This document shows positions 1 to 6,057 of a stretch of 12,152 bases of DNA, piece after piece. The stretch lies in the NCBI RefSeq assembly GCF_007830595.1, contig NZ_VLLD01000022.1; one strand, written 5' to 3'. The number at the start of each line of letters is the position of its first letter. The first letter of the stretch is position 1. Both the position numbers and the translations under genes were made by a program. Below the pieces are notes generated by a model. It saw only the letters and a list, made by a program, of their open reading frames with translations, was not told the DNA's origin and did no database searches. Source of the DNA: Treponema_B putidum. GTDB taxonomy: Bacteria; Spirochaetota; Spirochaetia; Treponematales; Treponemataceae.

Positions 1-887
1 AATTTTTTATTTACTTTATTATTTGAAGTTTGCACAGCCTCAAGTATTTGTCCATCCTCATTATACAAAAACTTCCATACACCATTCTCATCTTTTATTT
101 CTTCAAGCCGATTATTTATTAAAAGAACTTTCTGATTATTATAAAAAAAATAATCTTCAGTTTTTCCTTCTTTTATTGTAGAAATTAAATCTTTTTTTCC
201 GTCAGAGTGAACATAATAAGATTTACATTCTAATACATCGTTTGTTTTATTTATGGGAGTATACTCCTTTGAACCTTCCTGCGTTATAATGCAGTTTTCA
301 GCCTTTTGATCATACTCAGCGCTGTAAGGAATTAAATCAATTTCAGGAATATACCTGCTATATGAAGCAGTACATCTATGATATGAGTCATACTCATATA
401 GAGTTTCCATTTGCCCGCCTTCACCGTAAAGGATAGGTTCTATACTTGATACAAGGCATCCGTTTTCATTATACTTGCAGCCTGCAACAAGCAGCTTTTT
501 TCCTGCATTATCTTTTGTATAAGACTGACCGCCCATCTCTCCTCCTTCAGCATAACTTTGAAGCAATTTATCCATTCCGTATTCGGTATATGCTTTCCAT
601 ATAATCAAGGTTTTATACTTTACCCCATGTTTAGTATAACTGTATGATGAAGGGAGAAAATTACTGTTACGCCCCTTAGGTATAAAAGAATTCCAATCAA
701 GCAAAAAGCTTCTTTCATAAAATTTGTCTTTATCAAAACCGGCAGTCTGTTTTGAAATTTCTTTTTCAGTATTAGTTGTAATTACTTCAGTTTTTTTAGA
801 AACTTTACCTGAAAGTTTTTCTTCATCGCTTTTTTTGCATGAAAAAAGCAAAGCAAAAACCATTAATAAAATATATAGTTTTTTCAT
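1..887 (-). CDS. Lipoprotein of unknown function, 3' end beyond the left edge
   Basis: A frame stays open from an ATG at 887 to the edge, giving 295 residues with no stop. The start is supported by a strong ribosome site, GGAGG, seven bases upstream. The N terminus MKKLYILLMVFALLFSC is a lipoprotein signal peptide with the lipobox cysteine at residue 17. The mature part is rich in Tyr, Asp, Gly and Asn. It has two stretches shaped like wide-spaced YD strands (LYEYDSYHRCTASY near the middle and FLYNEDGQILEA near the cut end), so a beta-rich YD-like or toxin_wall-type fold is possible but not demonstrated. It lies 112 bases downstream of the TPR gene of module E, separated by the boundary repeat. 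It could be the first gene of another cassette or a conserved neighbour. Function is not recognised. Confidence is high that it is a gene, low on its role. Confidence 0.85.
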   Translation of the reverse strand, partial: MKKLYILLMVFALLFSCKKSDEEKLSGKVSKKTEVITTNTEKEISKQTAGFDKDKFYERSFLLDWNSFIPKGRNSNFLPSSYSYTKHGVKYKTLIIWKAYTEYGMDKLLQSYAEGGEMGGQSYTKDNAGKKLLVAGCKYNENGCLVSSIEPILYGEGGQMETLYEYDSYHRCTASYSRYIPEIDLIPYSAEYDQKAENCIITQEGSKEYTPINKTNDVLECKSYYVHSDGKKDLISTIKEGKTEDYFFYNNQKVLLINNRLEEIKDENGVWKFLYNEDGQILEAVQTSNNKVNKK

Positions 888-914
888 AATCAATCCTCCA
901 AACCAATTAGGTAT

Positions 915-1007
915 TCATTCCATTCGGCTTGCTGCACCAATACCACTTTCAATCGCTGTCCGAGTGAGGAGATAGTTGGGCTGTACACTACAATAACTAG
1001 TTTTCAT
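915..1007 (-). CDS. Boundary-repeat leader ORF, 30 codons, doubtful
   Basis: A 30-codon frame begins inside the last codons of the TPR gene (11-nt overlap, GGAAG just upstream of the ATG). It encodes a peptide starting MKTSYCSVQPNYLL and ends at TGA before the next gene. The same peptide start opens the ORF of module E (3745), and a diverged form opens module B (9769). It may be a translated leader, or only a by-product of a dispersed DNA repeat. I consider expression unproven. It is listed because the same overlapping start recurs. Confidence 0.25.
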   Translation of the reverse strand: MKTSYCSVQPNYLLTRTAIESGIGAASRME

Positions 1008-1010
1008 TTT
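947..1010. repeat. Boundary repeat copy R1
   Basis: This 64-bp segment matches 3685-3748 with three mismatches. It contains the TAG stop of the TPR gene (999-997) and the codons just before it, so the last residues (ENEN) of that protein are repeat-derived. A shorter diverged copy lies at 9710-9744. Left of it, GGTATT at 910-915 and AATACC at 939-944 can pair. No transposase or integrase is nearby. Confidence 0.85.
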
Positions 1011-2244
1011 CTTCCAATACTTTTGCATCCTTGACGGTTTGCTGAGTCGGAGTCTCATGCAATTTTAGCGGAGGCATAATAAACATATAGTCTGACATAT
1101 TTGAATTTAATGCCATATACGCTTCTTCCCTTCCTTGCCTTGTCTCAAAATCATTAGGGTCTAATTTTATGCTTTCATCAAAATCATTTATCGCTTCTCG
1201 ATATTTTCCCCAATTTAAATACGCTATCCCACGCATTTTATGGATCTTCTCATCCATCGGTTTTAATTTTAATGCCTGATTAAAATCCTGTATTGCTGCT
1301 TCATATTTTGCTAAGTAAGTTAATGCCATACCACGTCCCACATAGATATAAACGGACGGATATATTTTTTCGGCTTTTGTAAACGAATCAACCGATTCTT
1401 CATATTTTCCCATATTGTAATAAACCATCCCACAACCAATATATGCAGCAGTAAGACGACTTTCCAATATTAACGCCTGAGTAAAATCATTGAGTGCTTT
1501 ATCATATTTCTCTAAAAGATTATAGGCATTACCTCGTTCAGCATACACTTCGGCAATGTCAGCTTTAAATTCTATAGATTTTGTAAAGTCATCAATTGCC
1601 TTTTCATAATCCCCCATAACACCATACGTACGACCTCTATTAAGATAATATGCGTCTTGCGATCCCTGCACGATCTTACCAAAATGTATTGCTGATGTAT
1701 ATTCTTTCAATGCTTGCTCGTATTGTCTCAGATTAAAATAAGCAAGTCCCAAAAAATTATAAGCGTCTGCATAATATGGGTTTATTTCTATTGCTTGTGA
1801 AAAAACGAATATTGCCTGCTCATAGTTACCGAGCTCATAATGGCAAAAACCGTACAGAACATATGCCATCATATCTTCAGACTTTCTGGGATTAGGCTCA
1901 GGGGTTAATTTTACTGCTTTTTCCAAATCTCCCAATGCCTTAGTATATGCTTTTATTCTTATATAGAGCATTCCTCTATACGTATAGGCCGGTGCATAAG
2001 AGGGATTTATTTTTATAGCGGTATTAAAACAATCCAAAGCCTTTAGACTATCTCCATTTTCGCGATATTTTTCCCCTAATTCAATCAATCGTTCCGGAGT
2101 TAGCGCCTCAAGTTGTGTAGAAAGTTTTTCCACCTTAATTTCGTTTTGTGCATGGCTATCAGTTGTTTTACAACTTATCAAGCACAATACACCCGTAAAA
2201 ATTAAAAATAAAATCTGTTTTTTTAAAACTATAGGGTCAATCAT
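997..2244 (-). CDS. TPR-repeat lipoprotein, putative immunity protein of module E
   Basis: This 415-residue protein has a lipoprotein signal peptide ending LCLISC, with the acceptor cysteine at residue 25. About nine tetratricopeptide repeats follow from roughly residue 47 to 385. They show the TPR signature: a small residue at position 8, Y-[DEK]-[KEQ]-A at 19-22, and P near 32 of units such as YEQAIFVFSQAIEINP. The short tail is charged. The start at 2244 is backed by AAGGAG nine bases upstream. TPR arrays bind peptides or proteins, so binding and blocking the partner toxin in the periplasm is a reasonable inference. The gene begins 19 bases after the module E toxin, the usual immunity position. 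It resembles the module C TPR protein in architecture although the two toxins look unrelated. A general lipoprotein scaffold role is the alternative. Confidence 0.9.
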   Translation of the reverse strand: MIDPIVLKKQILFLIFTGVLCLISCKTTDSHAQNEIKVEKLSTQLEALTPERLIELGEKYRENGDSLKALDCFNTAIKINPSYAPAYTYRGMLYIRIKAYTKALGDLEKAVKLTPEPNPRKSEDMMAYVLYGFCHYELGNYEQAIFVFSQAIEINPYYADAYNFLGLAYFNLRQYEQALKEYTSAIHFGKIVQGSQDAYYLNRGRTYGVMGDYEKAIDDFTKSIEFKADIAEVYAERGNAYNLLEKYDKALNDFTQALILESRLTAAYIGCGMVYYNMGKYEESVDSFTKAEKIYPSVYIYVGRGMALTYLAKYEAAIQDFNQALKLKPMDEKIHKMRGIAYLNWGKYREAINDFDESIKLDPNDFETRQGREEAYMALNSNMSDYMFIMPPLKLHETPTQQTVKDAKVLEENEN

Positions 2245-2263
2245 TTTATCTTTCTCCTTGTTT

Positions 2264-3745
2264 TTATAATTGTAATGTATATAAAAAAGAAAATTGCATA
2301 TTTGGCATCGGCTTAGACGGAATCGTAAAACTGGTTAAAATTCCAAATGAAAGAGAGTGCTTATCACCAATCGTCTTATTTAAATTTCCCGTGAGATTTA
2401 TGACGAGATTAAAGCTGTCGCCAAAGCTTGGTTGAAATTGTGCAGCATACTTAAAGTTTTCACTGGAAGATAAGTTCATAGAAGCTGAAAAGTTCATCCC
2501 CATAATATCAATACCTGTTTTTTTTAAATCTATGATAGAATCTACTAGTCCTGAATCTAAAGCAATACCAGCACAAAATCCTTCCAGCGTAAGAGTTGCA
2601 ACAAAAGTCGCAAAATCTTTTTTTGCAAGATCTGCCATATTAGTAAGTAATCCTTTTATATCGTTTGCCTTGTTAATTGCTGTTGCTTCAGTCATCAGAT
2701 TATTTGGATCAGGTTTTTCAAATAAAGGAGCCAACTGTTTACCCAAATCTATAGATATTTTTATAGTTTCTTTAACAGTTTCTATATCCCTTCCATCCGG
2801 ATCTACATATTTAATCGGATTATTCCCCGCATAGTGGTACACGTGCAGATTGACTGTATTAAACACCCCGCCCATGCCAGGCAGGTTTTCATTGTGCTTT
2901 TTCGCCTCATCGTCAATGGGCGCTTTAGGAATGTACTCACCCAACGCCGGATCTCCGCTCAGCCACCTCGAATATTTCGGATCTAAATACCGCGCTCCAT
3001 AGTAATACAGTCCTGTTTCCTCATCTAATTCCTTTCCCGTAAACCTAAACGGTAACTTATCGATTCCGGGAGCAGTCTCCTCTATCCAGAGTTCCCCATA
3101 CGGCGTATACTCAATATGCTCATACTGCTCACCCTTAGCGTTTGTTATAAACTGCGCACTCTGTAGATGGTCGGCGTGGTAGTAGTATCTTTTCTCTGTT
3201 TGTTCCGTTGTGTCTCCATTATTATCAGTGTGAGTCATAGCGGTTACTAAACGAGAGTTTCCGACAAAGATGTGTTTGCTTACTCTTAGTCCGTGTTCGT
3301 GTTCTTTTGAAAATATGCGGGCATCTCCTGCGTCGCACGGCAAAAAAGTGTCCTCGACGTATACCCTATACGCCTGCGGTACTTTTTTGCCTATCTCCTT
3401 GTATCTGCTCCACCTATTTTCAAAAGTCCTGTCAGTGGGGTTTTTTAGTAAATTTAAAAGTTTAGTCCCCGATGTTTTGCCGAATGGCAAAACTCGAAGC
3501 TCAAAGAGGCGTAAGCAGCTTTGAGCGGCGGACTGTCGATACTTGTTTATCTTTATAATATAAAAGTAAACAAGTATCGACACCGCGCTTTTCAGGGCTC
3601 CGCTATCGCTTCGGTATCTTTCCGCAGAAATTACTGCGGAAAGATGTACAGCAAAAGCAATTTTTATAAATTGCTTTTGCTCCCTTTCAATCGCTGTCCG
3701 GGTGAGGAGATAGTTGGGCTGTACACTACAATAACTAATCTTCAT
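2264..3745 (-). CDS. Orphan Rhs core with variable CT toxin domain, module E
   Basis: The 493-codon ORF has three parts. Residues 1-148 are a low-similarity leader crossing the inverted repeats at 3304-3681. Residues 149-318 are the Rhs core end, from HEHGL through the YD-type segment KRYYYHADHLQSAQF and GLYYYGARYLDP to VDPDG. Residues 319-493 are the CT. The core is nearly identical to that of module A (both 510 bp). The CT is alpha-helical in its first half. Its last 75 residues alternate polar and hydrophobic residues (NFSASMNLSSS, FNLVINLTGNL, FSFLYTLQL), suggesting beta hairpins. I do not recognise its family or target; a membrane-acting toxin is only a guess. The ATG overlaps the preceding lipoprotein gene by 11 nt. 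Whether the leader is translated is uncertain; the core plus CT is the reliable part. Confidence 0.8.
   Translation of the reverse strand: MKISYCSVQPNYLLTRTAIEREQKQFIKIAFAVHLSAVISAERYRSDSGALKSAVSILVYFYIIKINKYRQSAAQSCLRLFELRVLPFGKTSGTKLLNLLKNPTDRTFENRWSRYKEIGKKVPQAYRVYVEDTFLPCDAGDARIFSKEHEHGLRVSKHIFVGNSRLVTAMTHTDNNGDTTEQTEKRYYYHADHLQSAQFITNAKGEQYEHIEYTPYGELWIEETAPGIDKLPFRFTGKELDEETGLYYYGARYLDPKYSRWLSGDPALGEYIPKAPIDDEAKKHNENLPGMGGVFNTVNLHVYHYAGNNPIKYVDPDGRDIETVKETIKISIDLGKQLAPLFEKPDPNNLMTEATAINKANDIKGLLTNMADLAKKDFATFVATLTLEGFCAGIALDSGLVDSIIDLKKTGIDIMGMNFSASMNLSSSENFKYAAQFQPSFGDSFNLVINLTGNLNKTIGDKHSLSFGILTSFTIPSKPMPNMQFSFLYTLQL
2792..3301 (-). repeat. Rhs core copy E
   Basis: This 510-bp copy of the Rhs core end encodes HEHGL to DPDG. 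It has the longer allele of the segment before the final motif (EYIPKAPIDDEAKK, then YAGNNP). Similarity to the other copies stops sharply at DPDG. Confidence 0.9.
3304..3426. repeat. Nested inverted-repeat block, copy in module E
   Basis: CTTTTGAAAATA at 3304-3315 is the exact complement of 3415-3426. Inside it GGCAAAAAAGT (3339-3349) pairs with 3381-3391, and CGTATA (3358-3363) pairs with 3367-3372 around a three-base loop. The block starts three bases from the point where Rhs core homology begins. A nearly identical block sits at 9373-9495 in the same place in module B. It looks like a small palindromic or MITE-like insert, but no target-site duplication was seen. Confidence 0.75.
3474..3493. 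repeat. 8-bp-stem hairpin in module E leader
   Basis: GTTTTGCC at 3474-3481 and GGCAAAAC at 3486-3493 are perfect complements around a four-base loop (GAAT). It is absent from module B. Confidence 0.6.
3499..3526. repeat. 8-bp inverted repeat in module E leader
   Basis: GCTCAAAG at 3499-3506 pairs with CTTTGAGC at 3519-3526. The right arm is part of the conserved flank AGCTTTGAGCGGCGGAC that also precedes the module B hairpin. The left arm is missing there. Confidence 0.55.
3534..3582. repeat. 16-bp-arm hairpin with module-specific arms, module E
   Basis: TGTCGATACTTGTTTA (3534-3549) is the exact complement of 3567-3582, with an AT-rich 17-base loop. The flanks GAGCGGCGGAC and CCGCGCTTTTC are shared with the hairpin at 9555-9600, whose arms have largely different sequence. 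Confidence 0.8.
3616..3645. repeat. 12-bp-arm hairpin
   Basis: ATCTTTCCGCAG at 3616-3627 pairs perfectly with CTGCGGAAAGAT at 3634-3645 around six bases. It follows no complete gene closely and lacks a clean T-run, so it is not called a terminator. Confidence 0.65.
3650..3681. repeat. 14-bp-arm hairpin
   Basis: AGCAAAAGCAATTT at 3650-3663 pairs perfectly with 3668-3681 around a TTAT loop. It abuts boundary repeat R2. Confidence 0.7.
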
Positions 3746-3748
3746 TTT
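3685..3748. repeat. Boundary repeat copy R2
   Basis: This segment matches R1 (947-1010) with three mismatches over 64 bp. It carries the TAG stop (3737-3735) of the preceding lipoprotein gene and the ATG (3745-3743) of the module E ORF. It therefore ends one gene and begins the next. Confidence 0.85.
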
Positions 3749-4364
3749 TTTCTTCTTCAGTTTTTTCCCTTATAACTATATAACTAGAATTACTAAGGAA
3801 CTCTCTTTTAAAAAATTTTTTATATTTTTGATCGATGTCAATTTCTTTCTTCAAATTAAATACGGTAAAGTATATATTTTTCTCATTCAAAATATCTTTT
3901 TTGGTATATAACAATTCTTTACCACTTTCATTAGGTACAATCTTATACACATTCATTTCAATAAATACAGTATCTAATGCTTTAATAATTTTATCCATAT
4001 CTATAAATTCTTTACCATCTTCATCTCGTGAAATAGAAATACCAAAGCCCATACTAGGCAGAATATCCAAACTACCGGCTTTACTAGCTAAGCTGGTAAA
4101 CTCTGAAGGTTTTAGGACTATCGGAGCCAATGCTACAGAAAGACCAAAAGTAGAACTAGTTTCTTCTTCCTTTTTTAAAAACATCATCCCATTGTATTGA
4201 ACTTTAACATCATAGAATTTATCACTTGATACCTGATATATAGTTTTTACTTCCACTAAAATATGGTCATCAGTTGCATTAAGTATATAAAGCCTAGCAC
4301 TAGCAAGACATGATGTTAAACTCATCGTTATTACGGCTATACATATTATGTATATTTTTCTCAT
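3735..4364 (-). CDS. Lipoprotein, second putative immunity gene of module D
   Basis: This 209-residue protein begins MRKIYIICIAVITMSLTSC, a lipoprotein signal peptide with cysteine 19 as the likely acylation site. The start is fixed by AAGGAG six bases before the ATG. The mature protein is mixed alpha/beta with a highly charged Glu/Lys/Asp C terminus, and no known family is recognised. It lies 21 bases after the 72-aa membrane protein, so module D carries two small genes behind its toxin. Either both confer immunity, or one belongs to a toxin since lost. The final residues KNED and the stop lie within boundary repeat R2, implying that the 3' end was set by repeat insertion or recombination. 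Confidence 0.85.
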   Translation of the reverse strand: MRKIYIICIAVITMSLTSCLASARLYILNATDDHILVEVKTIYQVSSDKFYDVKVQYNGMMFLKKEEETSSTFGLSVALAPIVLKPSEFTSLASKAGSLDILPSMGFGISISRDEDGKEFIDMDKIIKALDTVFIEMNVYKIVPNESGKELLYTKKDILNEKNIYFTVFNLKKEIDIDQKYKKFFKREFLSNSSYIVIREKTEEEKNED

Positions 4365-4385
4365 ACAGCACTCCTTATTTAGTAT

Positions 4386-4604
4386 TTAGAATAAAATTAT
4401 TAGAATAATGCTCCCTATGGTTCCCAAAATCAACCACATAAAGAAAAACCACCCTAAAAAAATATTTATCTTTCGTAGTTTTTCATTATTTTTATACTTT
4501 TCATTAAGATGTTTAAAACCACTTGATAAAAAATATAATAACAATCTAATTTGTACTATAACTCCTAAACCAAGCAATATTTTATCAAATAAAAACTCAT
4601 TCAT
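4386..4604 (-). CDS. Small two-TM membrane protein, putative immunity of module D
   Basis: The 72-residue product has two strongly hydrophobic segments, about residues 5-27 and 48-72, joined by a basic loop (KHLNEKYKNNEKLRK). Its start codon overlaps the toxin stop as ATGA (4604-4601), with AGGA about ten bases upstream, which points to translational coupling. Small integral membrane immunity proteins usually protect against toxins that act on or cross the inner membrane. That agrees with the hydrophobic segment in the partner CT. The family is not recognised. Confidence 0.8.
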   Translation of the reverse strand: MNEFLFDKILLGLGVIVQIRLLLYFLSSGFKHLNEKYKNNEKLRKINIFLGWFFFMWLILGTIGSIILIILF

Positions 4605-5597
4605 CTTCTTTTCCTATTTATCATCAGTTTTTCTTTATATTTTGAATACTCCTCACCAACACTTGCCTCGATAGGCATAAATATAGATTTTATATCTTCT
4701 TGTATACTATTTTTATTAACACCCGATACTCGTGTTAAACCATGCGCAAATAAACCAAAACCTAACAACAAAGAATCTTTTACCCATGGCATTTCTGCTG
4801 TTGGAGGAGCTTTAGATACAATATATATAGTTCCAGCAACTATTCCAATGCCAATAAACATTTCTACTATACCATATAAAATATTTTTATTTGTATTATT
4901 AGTACTTTTATTTTTATCAGGAGTATCATAACCAGAAGATAATATATTTCCGTCAATACTCTCAGTTGTTAGTATATTTTCTACAAGTTCATTATTTTGT
5001 TTATGCTTTCCATTAGAATCAGTTTTCTTCCCAACTACTTCACCTGGTTGTAGTGTACGAGGGTCTCTATCAAAACCAGATTTCTCTTTCCAATCATCTC
5101 CATATAAACCATATAATGTATCTCCTTTTTCTGCAATGTAGGTTCCGTCCCCATTATTAATCCACATTCCATTTGGATCTATATATTTAATCGGGTTATT
5201 TCCGCCATAATGGTATACATTAAAGTTTACCGTATTATATATACCGCCTTCACCTACAGAAGAACCAGCCATATAATCATTTAACGCCGGATCCCCACTC
5301 AACCATCTACTATACTTCGGATCCAAGTACCGCGCTCCATAATAATACAATCCTGTTTCCTCATCCAGCTCTTTCCCCGTAAACCTAAACGGTAACTTAT
5401 CTATCCCCGGTGCAGTCTCTTCTATCCATAACTCTCCGTAAGGTGTATACTCTATATGTTCGTACTGTTCTCCTCTGGCATTTGTTATAAACTGTGCACT
5501 TTGCAGGTGGTCTGCGTGGTAGTAGTAACGTTTTTCAGTTTGTTCCGTTGTGTCTCCATTATTATCAGCGTGAGTCATAGCAGTTACTAACCGCGAG
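4601..5597 (-). CDS. Rhs core with LysM-like, membrane-associated CT, module D; 5' end lost in gap
   Basis: The reading frame comes out of the N run at SRLVTAMTHADNN and continues through the Rhs core to IDPNG (DPNG instead of DPDG). The first in-frame ATG after the gap is at 5578, but homology shows the frame begins further upstream. The 188-residue CT starts with a LysM-like module (TYIAEKGDTLYGLYGDDW, then a PGEVV segment), which in family terms binds peptidoglycan sugar chains. A Ser/Asn/Lys-rich linker follows, then a hydrophobic stretch, about 25 residues (ILYGIVEMFIGIGIVAGTIY), a weaker second one (SLLLGFGLFAHGL) and a basic tail ending NRKRR. I infer an envelope-acting toxin, perhaps one that disrupts the membrane. 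No catalytic motif was seen. Confidence 0.85.
5168..5597 (-). repeat. Rhs core copy D, cut by the gap
   Basis: This partial core copy is of the shorter allele (DYMAGSSVGEGGIYN, then YGGNNP) and ends at DPNG. Its upstream part is missing in the N run. Confidence 0.85.
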
Positions 5598-5607
5598 NNN
5601 NNNNNNN
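5598..5607. other. Assembly gap, 10 N
   Basis: Ten Ns separate a core copy from an unrelated small membrane-protein gene. Repeats of this kind break assemblies, so the true gap may hold the missing core start, a leader and part of another module. Confidence 0.98.
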
Positions 5608-5775
5608 AGTTAAACTATCTTGTTGTTTTAATAAATTCCTATTTTTCATTTTTTCCATTTCTTTACTGGTTACCTTAAAGTTTTTTTTACCACCCACCAT
5701 ATGAATATAAATTAACAAAATACATACCAAAAATACAAATACAATCAAAAAAAGAAGGTAAATTTTCCATTTCAT
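5608..5775 (-). CDS. Small single-TM protein, 3' end lost in gap
   Basis: Fifty-six codons are visible, from an ATG at 5775 to the N run. Residues 1-27 form one hydrophobic segment (MKWKIYLLFLIVFVFLVC), followed by a Lys/Glu/Met-rich tail (KVTSKEMEKMKNRN). GAGAG immediately upstream is a weak ribosome site. Position and composition suit a small membrane immunity protein of a module hidden in the gap, or an orphan left from a former one. Any reading through the Ns is meaningless. Confidence 0.55.
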
Positions 5776-5838
5776 CTCTCATTCTTGTTTTTTAAATCTT
5801 AAAATATCCATAACAAAATCATTAGCAATAGCTCGGGG

Positions 5839-5964
5839 TTATACCACATTGTCTAAAAAAGTTTTATTTCTACATATATACACCGTTTCTTTTTCCTTTA
5901 TTTTATTATATACCAATAATTTATTATCTTTGAGCCTTATTACATAAAATTTATTTTCTATATT
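5839..5964 (-). pseudogene. Possible remnant of a small coding sequence
   Basis: The 282 bases between the TPR gene and the small membrane gene hold no intact gene. One frame is open for about 41 codons to a TAA at 5841-5839 (peptide including FYVIRLKDNKLLVYNKIK and ending TFLDNVV). It has no start. A neighbouring frame upstream gives a similar-looking piece (NNEFVQIKYRK), as if joined by a frameshift. Composition looks protein-like, but the evidence is weak. Confidence 0.3.
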
Positions 5965-6057
5965 TTATTTGCACAAATTCATTGTTTATCTATCCAACCT
6001 TCTGCACATAATTAGACAATAAGTATAAATCATTTACAAAAAACATATTAACCTCAA

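Noticed and set aside
724..975. Plus-strand ORF of about 80 codons
   Set aside because: It is antisense to a well-supported lipoprotein gene with a strong ribosome site and signal peptide.
947..1010. Boundary repeats as integron attC sites
   Set aside because: R1 and R2 contain GCCCAAC and R3 ACCTAAC, which fit the RYYYAAC half-site, and some oral treponemes have integrons. I found no matching GTTRRRY half-site at the right distance, and no integrase gene is present.
3616..3681. Rho-independent terminators
   Set aside because: The stems are strong but lie inside an open frame upstream of the toxin core, and the T-runs expected after the stem are not convincing on either strand.
3304..3748. 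CRISPR array or insertion sequence
   Set aside because: The repeats are inverted pairs of different sequence, not direct repeats with spacers, and no transposase reading frame is present.
3270..3775. Plus-strand ORFs in the module E leader
   Set aside because: They run antisense to the core and leader, recur at 9279-9597 only because the DNA is repeated, and lack ribosome sites and recognisable domains.
5587..5607. Extension of the small TM gene through the Ns to a stop at 5587
   Set aside because: The joined residues are an artefact of reading unknown bases; the sequence after the gap belongs to the Rhs core in another frame.
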